This document shows positions 1 through 6,472 of a stretch of DNA of 11,957 nucleotides, piece after piece (positions within the stretch are counted from its first letter, which is position 1; each line of letters starts with the position of its first letter). Location of the stretch: positions 1-11,957 of the forward strand of contig REAV01000200.1 in assembly GCA_004294465.1 (NCBI GenBank), written 5' to 3'. A model generated the notes under the pieces. That model searched no databases. It was not told where the DNA came from and was given only the letters and a program-made list of their open reading frames with translations. The DNA is from Sphingobacteriia bacterium. Lineage in GTDB: Bacteria > Bacteroidota > Bacteroidia > Chitinophagales > Chitinophagaceae. The position numbers were made by a program, and so were the translations under genes.

Positions 1-1752
1 ATAGTCAGCCGCAGGCCATCCGTTCTGGATAACTTGATCATATATCGTTAATGCCATCTTGTATTCTTTGGACATAAAATGGCAATCTCCAACCCGCAAA
101 AAAGCATCTTTTTCTACATCAGTACTCATACCAATGGAGGATTTATTGACCAACTCAAATTGCTCTTTTGCTAAACGATAATTTTCTTGTTTAAGAAAAC
201 AATAAGCCAAATTATACCTCGCATTCGTAGAATTCACCTCCCCATTTCTAACAGGATTCTTTAAAAAGTTTTGCAAATAAAAAATGGCTAAATCAGTTCT
301 TCCTGCTCTATAAGACAATTCACCTTTCCAAAAATTAACTAACTGAATTTGTGCTGCATTATTTCTAAGTTTACTGATAGAGTCTAATAATTTTTCAGCT
401 TCAACTACTTGTTGATCATTGATCAATTCAACTGCCCTGCCATATAATAATGTTGGTAATATTTTTTCAGCATTAATTGACTTATTGCTTAATCCTGAAT
501 AAATCGCCAGTCCATCTTTATAATTACTGGTGTTAGACAAAGCACTTAATAACAATTCTTTTGACTCATTGATATAAACCGAATGGGGATATGCTTCAAT
601 AAAGGCTCTGAGACCGCTTGCGGATTCTCCAAAATAATTTAAATCATAGGTTAATTTGGCGCAATAAAAAGTGGCTACTTCTTTCTGCGTGTTATTACTA
701 TTATTCGCTGAACAAAACTGAAATGCATTCCTTGCATTTTGGCGGTCATTTACTTTCAAATAGGCATCTGCCAATAAATACATGCTATTCTGTGCCAATG
801 AATCTTCGGCCCCTCCTATTTGCTTAAATCCCTCTATTGCTTTGTCATATCGACTTGCTTCATAATAGCAATAAGATAATTCATACAGATCTTCTCTTCT
901 TACTTTTTTATTGGCAGCAATATATTTTTCTAAATAAGGCAATGCTTTATCAAATTTCTTATTCTCAAACCATAAATGCCCTAACAATTGTTGTAATTGA
1001 ACAGTATAATACATGTCGGTTTGCTGATAAGCAGTTTCTCCATATTTTAATGCCTTATCATTTTCTCCATTGAAATAGTATAATTCGGTCAGATAAAAAG
1101 GAACAACATTTTGATATGCCGGATCTTTTTCTGCAATTAAAAAGCTTGATATAGCTTCATCGTATTGCTTATTATTAAACAAAATAAATCCGTAATAATA
1201 ATTAGCATCAATATAATTTGGATCGTTTGGCAATTGCCTGATACTGTTGAACAAAGGACTTGCTTTATCAAATTGTTGAGTAGCAAAATAACAATACCCT
1301 TGATGAAACTTCAGTTCAGCAATTTGCGAATCATTCAAATTGGCAATATTTGATTTGTCGTAATAGGAAATTGCAAAACCGTATTCCTTTCTTCTGTAAT
1401 AAAACTCACCCAAATAAAAACTTAGAATTTGTTTATAAACATTTTCAGTTGTTAATTCAATAAATGATTGAGCACTCTTCAATACAGTTTCATCATCTAA
1501 TTGTAATCCGCATATGAGGTAAAAATATAAAGATTCAGTTCTAACATGATTGGGAACTGCGCTACTTGCTACTCCATTATTATAAAATAATTTAAATAAA
1601 GGATAGGCCAAACTAAATTGATTCTGTTGATACAATAATTTTGCTTGCTTGAATTTGGCATCTGGTTCAATCAAAGCTTGTGTTAATTGGGCTTTTACGA
1701 ATATTGAACCCAGTATAGAAAACAAAATCAATATCCCTGTTCTTTTGATCAT
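1..1752 (-). CDS. Large secreted TPR-repeat protein, N-terminal part (C-terminus off the left edge)
   Basis: An open frame of 584 codons begins at ATG (complement of 1750-1752) and is still open at base 1, so the protein is partial. It starts with a signal peptide: MIKRTG, then a hydrophobic stretch (ILILFSILGSIFV), with likely cleavage near KAQ (about residue 22). The rest is helical and rich in Tyr, Phe, Asn, Gln and Lys, with repeated TPR-like units, for example FHQGYCYFATQQFDKA, ANYYYGFILFNNKQYDEA, YELSYCYYEASRYDKA and ARYNLAYCFLKQENYRLA. TPR arrays are protein-interaction scaffolds, and the signal peptide places this one in the periplasm or at the outer membrane. Bacteroidota commonly encode secreted TPR proteins of about 1000 residues of this kind; the exact partner is unknown. 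It is transcribed away from the thioesterase gene. The frame and TPR character are clear, the function is not. Confidence 0.88.
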   Translation of the reverse strand, partial: MIKRTGILILFSILGSIFVKAQLTQALIEPDAKFKQAKLLYQQNQFSLAYPLFKLFYNNGVASSAVPNHVRTESLYFYLICGLQLDDETVLKSAQSFIELTTENVYKQILSFYLGEFYYRRKEYGFAISYYDKSNIANLNDSQIAELKFHQGYCYFATQQFDKASPLFNSIRQLPNDPNYIDANYYYGFILFNNKQYDEAISSFLIAEKDPAYQNVVPFYLTELYYFNGENDKALKYGETAYQQTDMYYTVQLQQLLGHLWFENKKFDKALPYLEKYIAANKKVRREDLYELSYCYYEASRYDKAIEGFKQIGGAEDSLAQNSMYLLADAYLKVNDRQNARNAFQFCSANNSNNTQKEVATFYCAKLTYDLNYFGESASGLRAFIEAYPHSVYINESKELLLSALSNTSNYKDGLAIYSGLSNKSINAEKILPTLLYGRAVELINDQQVVEAEKLLDSISKLRNNAAQIQLVNFWKGELSYRAGRTDLAIFYLQNFLKNPVRNGEVNSTNARYNLAYCFLKQENYRLAKEQFELVNKSSIGMSTDVEKDAFLRVGDCHFMSKEYKMALTIYDQVIQNGWPAADY

Positions 1753-1757
1753 AGGTA

Positions 1758-1777
1758 ATCCAGTTGTATTGCTGGAT
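1758..1777. repeat. 6-bp inverted repeat just upstream of the TPR gene start
   Basis: ATCCAG at 1758-1763 and CTGGAT at 1772-1777 form a perfect inverted repeat with an 8-base spacer. On the minus-strand transcript it ends 5 bases before the ATG of the TPR gene, where a ribosome would bind. It could be a small leader hairpin or a protein-binding site. A 6-bp arm can arise by chance. Confidence 0.3.
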
Positions 1778-1844
1778 AAAGATAGACGTAGACTTTTGTA
1801 AGACTTTGTTAAGCCTTTATATGTGGAAAAACAACTGAAGGTTG

Positions 1845-1852
1845 TAAGTTTG
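1845..1852 (+). promoter_or_regulatory. Candidate Bacteroidota -7 promoter element for the thioesterase gene
   Basis: TAAGTTTG matches the Bacteroidota primary-sigma -7 consensus TAnnTTTG in full. A weak -33-like TGTG lies at 1822-1825, 19 bases upstream. Transcription would start near 1857-1860, leaving a leader of only about 10 bases before the ATG at 1869. No ribosome binding site is visible, as is usual in this phylum. The call rests on consensus match and position only. Confidence 0.42.
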
Positions 1853-1868
1853 TCAACAAATTGCTAAA

Positions 1869-2279
1869 ATGTACGAACATTTCACCACATTGAGGGTTAG
1901 GTATGCAGAAACAGATCAAATGGATATTGTGTACTATGGTAATTATGCGCAATACTTTGAAGTTGGCAGAGCTGAATGTATAAGAGCTTTGGGATTCACC
2001 TATAAAAAAATGGAAGAAATGGGGGTAAGAATGCCCGTAGTTCACATGGAAGCAAGATTTTTGCGTGCTGCACATTATGATGATTTAATTACGATCAAAA
2101 CCGTTTTAAAAGAACTTCCATTAAAGCATGAAATTCATTTTCATCACGAAGTTTTTAATGAGAAAAAGAAATTAATTACAACAGGAAAAGTCAGTTTGTT
2201 TTTCATAGATACTAAAACAGGAAAATGGATTGGCATGCCGGAGGATTTAAAACAAACATTATCGGTTTATTTTAAATAG
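1869..2279 (+). CDS. YbgC/FadM-like acyl-CoA thioesterase (4HBT, hotdog fold)
   Basis: The 136-residue protein has the length and pattern of the 4-hydroxybenzoyl-CoA thioesterase family: RVRYAETDQMDIVYYGNY near the N-terminus, followed by a helix (YFEVGRAECIRALG). D16 in the ETD motif occupies the place of the catalytic aspartate of 4HBT enzymes, and the VYYGNY segment is the usual family signature. Such enzymes hydrolyse acyl-CoA thioesters to free acid and CoA in the cytoplasm, as homotetramers. The substrate (short-chain, aromatic or long-chain acyl-CoA) cannot be read from sequence. It is divergent from the TPR gene and 49 bases upstream of cinA. In Proteobacteria, YbgC sits with tol-pal, but no tol gene is visible here. 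Family assignment is firm; the role is open. Confidence 0.9.
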   Translation: MYEHFTTLRVRYAETDQMDIVYYGNYAQYFEVGRAECIRALGFTYKKMEEMGVRMPVVHMEARFLRAAHYDDLITIKTVLKELPLKHEIHFHHEVFNEKKKLITTGKVSLFFIDTKTGKWIGMPEDLKQTLSVYFK

Positions 2280-2310
2280 TTATTGGTTATTGGGGTATTA
2301 AGTTATTAGG
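2280..2310. repeat. Short TTATTGG-type tandem repeats between thioesterase gene and cinA
   Basis: Starting one base after the thioesterase stop codon, TTATTGG occurs twice in direct tandem (2280-2286 and 2287-2293). A diverged GGTATTAAG and a TTATTAGG (2303-2310) follow. The tract fills most of the 49-base gap before cinA. It looks like a small slippage-prone intergenic repeat, with no hairpin or promoter match. Confidence 0.5.
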
Positions 2311-2328
2311 ATTTGAAAAAGCGAAACG

Positions 2329-3585
2329 ATGAATAAAACATTTGCATCAATTATTACCATTGGCGATGAACTTTTAATAGGTCAAGTAATAGACACCAAT
2401 AGTAGTTGGATAGCTCAAGAATTAAATAAAATAGGCGTTTCTGTAAAGCATAGAGTTGCAGTGGGTGATATTTGGGATGATATTTGGAAAGCACTCGATG
2501 AAGAAACTGCACAGACCGATATCATTATTATTACCGGAGGTTTAGGGCCAACAGCAGATGATATTACCAAGCCACTATTAGCAGAATATTTCGGAGGGAA
2601 AATGATTGTTCATCAACCTACTTTAGATCATGTTCAACATATTTTTGAACATATTCTCAAAAGACCGATGATCGAAAGAAATGCAAAACAAGCCGAAGTA
2701 CCCGACAATTGCATTGTACTAAAAAACGAAAAGGGAACAGCCCCAGGAATGTTATTTAAAAGAGAGGGGAAAATTTTTGTATCCCTACCTGGAGTGCCGC
2801 ACGAAATGAAATGGATAATGACCAATCATGTGCTACCCTTAATTCCTCAATTATTCAATACAGGATTTATTGAGCATAGAACCTTACTCACTGCCGGAAT
2901 TGGTGAATCTTTTTTAGCAGAATTGATTCAACCTTTTGAACTGGCATTGCCGGCTCATATTAAATTGGCCTATTTACCCAATTTTGGAATGGTTCGATTA
3001 AGGCTTTCGGGATGGGCTTCGGATCAATTAGTTTTAAAAAATGAATTAAATACCCTTTTTAGCAGCTTAAAAGAGCAAGTAAAAGAATATTTAATCATTG
3101 ATGAGGACTTGCCAATTGAAGTAGCAGTCGGAAATCTATTAAAAGCCAGAAATGAGACTGTTTCTACTGCCGAAAGTTGTACAGGGGGATATATTGCCCA
3201 TATGTTAAGCATTCATGCCGGTTCCTCTGCTTTTTTCACTGGATCCATCATATCCTATGCCAATATCATTAAGGAAATGATGTTAGATGTGTCTCACGAA
3301 ACCTTAACTACCGTTGGAGCTGTAAGCCAGGAAGCAGTGACCAAAATGGCTGAATCTGTCAGAAAATCGATGAATACCCATTATTCTATTGCTGTAAGCG
3401 GCATCATGGGGCCAGGAGGTGCAACCAATGAAAAGCCAGTAGGATTGGTGTGGATTGCGGTTGCATCAGCCAACAAAGTGGTTGCAAAATCCTTTAACTT
3501 CAGATTCGATAGAAGGAGAAATATTGAATTAACTACCACAAATGCATTGAATATGCTAAGAGCTATAATTGTGGATAATAGTTGA
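2329..3585 (+). CDS. cinA: CinA family protein: NMN amidase / ADP-ribose pyrophosphatase-like
   Basis: The 418-residue protein has the full two-domain CinA layout. Residues 1 to about 170 form the MoCF-biosynthesis-like (COG1058) domain, with IGDELLIGQVIDTNS (11-25), TGGLGPTADD (69-78) and PGVPHEM (154-160). After a linker, residues about 262-415 form the PncC-type amidase domain, with AESCTGG (281-287, containing the conserved Ser of the amidase site), GAVSQEAV (330-337) and SGIMGPGG (357-364). Characterised homologues deamidate nicotinamide mononucleotide to nicotinate mononucleotide in pyridine-nucleotide salvage, and the N-terminal domain can hydrolyse ADP-ribose. The older name competence/damage-inducible protein comes from Gram-positive bacteria and need not apply here. 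Length and motifs are intact. It is cytoplasmic and may be co-transcribed with the thioesterase gene. Confidence 0.96.
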   Translation: MNKTFASIITIGDELLIGQVIDTNSSWIAQELNKIGVSVKHRVAVGDIWDDIWKALDEETAQTDIIIITGGLGPTADDITKPLLAEYFGGKMIVHQPTLDHVQHIFEHILKRPMIERNAKQAEVPDNCIVLKNEKGTAPGMLFKREGKIFVSLPGVPHEMKWIMTNHVLPLIPQLFNTGFIEHRTLLTAGIGESFLAELIQPFELALPAHIKLAYLPNFGMVRLRLSGWASDQLVLKNELNTLFSSLKEQVKEYLIIDEDLPIEVAVGNLLKARNETVSTAESCTGGYIAHMLSIHAGSSAFFTGSIISYANIIKEMMLDVSHETLTTVGAVSQEAVTKMAESVRKSMNTHYSIAVSGIMGPGGATNEKPVGLVWIAVASANKVVAKSFNFRFDRRRNIELTTTNALNMLRAIIVDNS

Positions 3586-3607
3586 ATAAATATATACGCT
3601 TTACCGC

Positions 3608-3615
3608 TATATTTG
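3608..3615 (+). promoter_or_regulatory. Candidate -7 promoter element upstream of the E2 gene
   Basis: TATATTTG fits the TAnnTTTG consensus exactly and lies in the 117-base gap between cinA and the E2 gene. The nearest upstream TTG (3582-3584, overlapping the cinA stop) is 23 bases away, somewhat far for a -33 element. If used, transcription would begin near 3620 and give a leader of about 80 bases containing the palindrome at 3629-3644. Confidence 0.33.
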
Positions 3616-3628
3616 TTGATTAGTAGTG

Positions 3629-3644
3629 TTTTGTACATACAAAA
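3629..3644. promoter_or_regulatory. Palindrome TTTTGTACATACAAAA, possible operator
   Basis: TTTTGTA (3629-3635) and TACAAAA (3638-3644) are perfect inverted arms of 7 bases around a 2-base centre. The site lies about 14 bases downstream of the TATATTTG element and about 58 bases before the E2 start codon. Such a symmetric A/T-flanked site suits binding of a dimeric regulator. The 2-base loop makes it a poor RNA hairpin, and no U-run follows that would make it a terminator for cinA. No regulator is identifiable. Confidence 0.38.
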
Positions 3645-3702
3645 TCAAACTATATCGACCGGGTGATGGACTTTATTTTACCCACTTAAAACAGTTGTAC
3701 AG

Positions 3703-5643
3703 ATGGCAATAGCTGAATTGATCATGCCTAAATTAGGCGAAAGTATAATGGAAGCAACCATTCTTAAATGGCATAAGAAGGTGGGCGATCATGTAAAGCT
3801 AGATGAAACGGTATTGGATATAGCAACCGATAAAGTTGATAGTGAAGTTCCATCCACAGTTGAAGGCATTATCACAGAAATATTATTCAATATAAATGAT
3901 GTAGTTCCCATAGGAACCATCATTGCAAAAATACAAACCGTTGACAGTGTAAAAACTACGCCGGTAGCTCCTGTTCAACCTCAGCCGGTAAATCAACCAG
4001 TTGTACAACCAACAGTTGCACCAGCTCCTCCTATTGCTCCAACCCCAATTCCAGTAATGGAGCCAGTTGCAGCAGTTGCTCCGCCAACTGTTGTTGCCCC
4101 AAAAATCGAAACAGTTCAAGCACCAGTATATACCAGTGAAGTTCCATATACACCTTCATCACCTTCAATAGAACTATTGTCTAAACCTGCTGCAAATCGT
4201 TTTTATTCACCGTTGGTGTTAAATATTGCCAATAGTGAAGGTGTAGGTTTAAGTGAATTAGAGAGAATACCAGGAACTGGAATTGATGGCAGAGTTTCTA
4301 AAAAAGATATTTTACAATATGTTGCCGATAAAAAAGCCGGTAGAATAACTGCAATTCCTGTAGTACAGCAGCCAGTTTATGTTGCACCTACCCCCGTTTA
4401 TCAGGCAGCTCAACCAATTGCAGCTCAACCAATTGCAGCCCAACCTGTTGCAGAACAACCTGTTATCGAAGAACCGATTATAGAACAACCAATTGCTCCG
4501 ACAGTAGCATTACCTGCAGTTGAAATACCTACTATTGTTAGTTCACAACAAAAAATTCAACCAACAATTGAGCAGATTTATGGTAGCGTTGATCCAACAG
4601 TAGAAAAGAATAATAAAGAAGCAATCAATGCAATGGTTGAAGCAAGTTCCACTGAAAAATTAGTACCAGTAGAAAGGTTTGCAGCTCCAACACCTCCTAC
4701 TCCAGTTTATGTTGCACCAACGCCTGTTCAAACAGAGGCAGTTCAACCAACATTAGCACAACCTACTACAGTTGTATCCCAACCTATAGAAACAGCATCA
4801 CCATCTGCACCAATTCAGCAAACACCTGTATATACCGCAACACCTCAACCAGTTTCAACCTATACTAATACTATTGCATCATCTGGAAAATATTCAGATC
4901 CTTCAAATGTGGCAGTTACAGGATTGACTGAAATTGTTGAGATGGACAGAATGCGCAAACTGATTGCCAATCACATGGTAAACAGTAAACATACAAGTCC
5001 TCATGTTACCAGCTTTGCAGAAGCCGATGTTACCAATATGGTGGTTTGGAGAGAAAAAGTAAAAAAAGAATTCGAACAAAGAGAAGGAACCAAGCTCACT
5101 TTTACACCAATGTTTATTGAATGTTTAGTGAAAGTGATGAAAAATTTCCCTTTAATTAATTGTTCTTTAGACGGAGATAAAATTATCATTAAGAAAGATA
5201 TAAATATTGGAATGGCAACTGCTTTGCCATCTGGCAATTTGATTGTTCCAGTAATAAAAGGAGCAGACCAATTAAATATTGTTGGCTTGAGCAAATCGGT
5301 AAATGGTTTAGCAGACGCTGCAAGAAATGCAAGATTGAAACCAGAAGATACAACAGGCGGAACATTTACACTAACCAATGTTGGCACTTTTGGAAGTTTA
5401 ATGGGCACTCCTATAATCAATCAACCACAGGTTGCTATATTAGCTGTAGGTGCAATTAAAAAGCGCGCTGTAGTTATTGAATCTGCTGAAGGAGATACCA
5501 TTGGAATTCGCCACATGATGTATTTATCTTTAAGTTATGACCATCGTATTGTAGATGGAAGTATTGGTGCCAGCTTTTTAACAGCGGTTGCCAAAGAATT
5601 CGAAAATTGGGACCTAAATAAACATTGGTTTCATTACCTGTAA
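3703..5643 (+). CDS. 2-oxo acid dehydrogenase E2 acyltransferase (dihydrolipoyllysine acyltransferase), long-linker form
   Basis: The 646-residue E2 subunit moves an acyl group from the E1-bound intermediate to CoA by way of a swinging lipoyl-lysine. Residues 1 to about 80 are one lipoyl domain, with K44 in TDKVDSEVPS as the lipoylation site. Residues about 167-207 are the peripheral-subunit (E1/E3)-binding domain (FYSPLVLNIA, GTGIDGRVSKKDI). Residues about 409-640 are the catalytic trimer-forming domain, ending in SYDHRIVDG with catalytic H614 and D618. The lipoyl domain resembles branched-chain 2-oxo acid dehydrogenase E2 of Bacteroidota, but the substrate is not proven. The two linkers (83-165 and 211-404) are rich in Pro, Ala, Gln and Val and unusually long; a one-lipoyl E2 is usually about 400-450 residues. 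No E1 or E3 gene is adjacent. The ATG at 3703 directly precedes the lipoyl domain. Confidence 0.93.
   Translation: MAIAELIMPKLGESIMEATILKWHKKVGDHVKLDETVLDIATDKVDSEVPSTVEGIITEILFNINDVVPIGTIIAKIQTVDSVKTTPVAPVQPQPVNQPVVQPTVAPAPPIAPTPIPVMEPVAAVAPPTVVAPKIETVQAPVYTSEVPYTPSSPSIELLSKPAANRFYSPLVLNIANSEGVGLSELERIPGTGIDGRVSKKDILQYVADKKAGRITAIPVVQQPVYVAPTPVYQAAQPIAAQPIAAQPVAEQPVIEEPIIEQPIAPTVALPAVEIPTIVSSQQKIQPTIEQIYGSVDPTVEKNNKEAINAMVEASSTEKLVPVERFAAPTPPTPVYVAPTPVQTEAVQPTLAQPTTVVSQPIETASPSAPIQQTPVYTATPQPVSTYTNTIASSGKYSDPSNVAVTGLTEIVEMDRMRKLIANHMVNSKHTSPHVTSFAEADVTNMVVWREKVKKEFEQREGTKLTFTPMFIECLVKVMKNFPLINCSLDGDKIIIKKDINIGMATALPSGNLIVPVIKGADQLNIVGLSKSVNGLADAARNARLKPEDTTGGTFTLTNVGTFGSLMGTPIINQPQVAILAVGAIKKRAVVIESAEGDTIGIRHMMYLSLSYDHRIVDGSIGASFLTAVAKEFENWDLNKHWFHYL
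4411..4500 (+). repeat. Six 15-base in-frame repeats in the E2 linker
   Basis: Six consecutive 15-base units encode QPIAA, QPIAA, QPVAE, QPVIE, EPIIE and QPIAP (residues 237-266 of the E2 protein). The first two units differ by only one base (CAACCAATTGCAGCT and CAACCAATTGCAGCC), so expansion looks fairly recent; later units have drifted. A separate duplication encodes PVYVAPTPV twice (bases 4372-4398 and 4702-4728). The repeats lengthen the flexible linker rather than adding a domain. Confidence 0.8.
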
Positions 5644-5645
5644 AG

Positions 5646-6389
5646 ATGGACTTGATTAAGATTATTAATACTTGTTTTAAAAAAGCCATCTTTCTGATGG
5701 CTTTTTTATTTACTTCAAATGCCTATTCACAAACGCAGGGTTTAGGCACTTGGTCGGTTATTTCCACCAAGTACACTTTGACTAAACAATGGAATGTTTT
5801 TTTTGAGGCCCAATTAAGATCGCAAGCTTTTTATAATAATTTCAGTTATCACGAATACAAAGGAGGAATTGGATATAATTTTCCGAAAAGCATCAGTGCC
5901 ATTTTAGCAATGGGCCACTATGTAACGTATCAACCAGACGGTAATTTTAAAACACCACAATTAAGTAATGAGTTTAGAATATGGGAACAGTTTGTACTCA
6001 ACAATAATATTAACCGATTAAAAATTGAACATCGATATCGCATTGAACAGAGATTTCTCACTGATGGATATCGTAACAGATTTAGATATCGTTTAAATGC
6101 TCTATACCCAATCAATAATTTGGTCATAAAAGAAAAGACATGGTATTTAAGCTTAAACAATGAGGTTTTTCTAAATAATGATGGAATGATCTTTGAGCAA
6201 AATAGAATTTACGGAGGTATCGGGTATCAAATTAATAAGCAGCTTACTATACAAGCAGGCTATATGAACCGATGGGATAATTTCGGTCCTGGTAAACAGC
6301 AAAGCAAAAATTTCTTTCAGACTGTACTATTATTTTCTTTAAACGAATTCAAATCTGGAAGAGAACTACATCCAAGCTCTGTAGACTAA
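5646..6389 (+). CDS. DUF2490 family outer-membrane beta-barrel-like protein
   Basis: The likely start is the ATG at 5646, two bases after the E2 stop, giving 247 residues. An in-frame ATG at 5625 lies inside the E2 gene and would put seven odd residues ahead of the signal peptide. The signal peptide is clear: MDLIKIINTCFKK, a hydrophobic core (AIFLMAFLF), and AYS before Q29. The mature part begins with GLGTWSVISTKYTLTKQW and continues with alternating aromatic/polar strands (FFEAQLRSQAFY, KGGIGYNF, EHRYRIEQRF, RFRYRLNALYP, GGIGYQINKQLTIQAGYM), as expected of an outer-membrane barrel. This matches DUF2490, a Bacteroidota-rich family without a defined function. The tight spacing implies co-transcription with E2, yet a perfect terminator-like hairpin lies within the signal-peptide codons (5678-5708). 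Confidence 0.85.
   Translation: MDLIKIINTCFKKAIFLMAFLFTSNAYSQTQGLGTWSVISTKYTLTKQWNVFFEAQLRSQAFYNNFSYHEYKGGIGYNFPKSISAILAMGHYVTYQPDGNFKTPQLSNEFRIWEQFVLNNNINRLKIEHRYRIEQRFLTDGYRNRFRYRLNALYPINNLVIKEKTWYLSLNNEVFLNNDGMIFEQNRIYGGIGYQINKQLTIQAGYMNRWDNFGPGKQQSKNFFQTVLLFSLNEFKSGRELHPSSVD
5678..5708 (+). terminator. Intrinsic-terminator-like hairpin inside the DUF2490 signal-peptide codons
   Basis: The bases 5678-5690 (TAAAAAAGCCATC) pair perfectly with 5696-5708 (GATGGCTTTTTTA), making a 13-bp stem with a TTTCT loop and a run of six T at 5702-5707. It starts 35 bases after the E2 stop, exactly where an E2 terminator would be expected, but it lies in codons 11-21 of the next gene. Because the arms are A-run and T-run flanked, it would look like a terminator on either strand. 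It may be a true terminator or attenuator, or a by-product of Lys-Lys-Ala and Ala-Phe-Leu codons. Confidence 0.6.
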
Positions 6390-6433
6390 TGATTGAATAA
6401 TCAACACCTGTGCATAAAGAAATTTTAATTGCC

Positions 6434-6450
6434 TTTACTGATTGAGTAAA
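6434..6450. repeat. Inverted repeat in the leader of the unknown 241-residue gene
   Basis: TTTACT (6434-6439) and AGTAAA (6445-6450) are perfect inverted arms with a 5-base spacer, 22 bases before the ATG at 6473. A second smaller one, TGATTGAATAATCA, begins right after the DUF2490 stop (6390-6403). The 83-base gap holds no good TAnnTTTG match; the closest is TGCCTTTA (6430-6437). Either repeat could be an operator or chance. Confidence 0.25.
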
Positions 6451-6472
6451 TTGGATAAATAAAATCATACAG

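Noticed and set aside
618..1353. Three small plus-strand open frames (618-827, 837-1073, 1165-1353)
   Set aside because: They lie wholly antisense to the continuous 584-codon TPR frame on the minus strand, which has clear TPR and signal-peptide features; the small frames show no domain.
3629..3644. The palindrome after cinA as a terminator
   Set aside because: A 2-base loop and the absence of a following T-run make it a poor intrinsic terminator; an operator is more plausible.
3883..4119. Minus-strand frame rich in Asn, Trp, Ser and Arg
   Set aside because: It is the antisense shadow of the Pro/Gln/Val-rich E2 linker, and its odd composition follows directly from that.
4411..4500. The 15-base repeat array as a possible CRISPR or minisatellite locus
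   Set aside because: The units are contiguous, in frame, coding, and without spacers; they simply extend a protein linker.
5001..5420. 139-residue minus-strand open frame
   Set aside because: It is antisense to the E2 catalytic domain and resembles no family; the plus-strand frame carries conserved catalytic motifs.
5625..5645. Earlier start for the DUF2490 gene, overlapping E2
   Set aside because: It would place MVSLPVK ahead of a complete signal peptide; the ATG at 5646, two bases after the E2 stop, gives a normal signal peptide.
5697..5699. Later DUF2490 start at 5697, which would leave the hairpin mostly outside the gene
   Set aside because: It would remove the Lys residues and much of the hydrophobic core, leaving too short a signal peptide (MAFLFTSNAYS). 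I keep 5646 but note that 5' mapping could change this.
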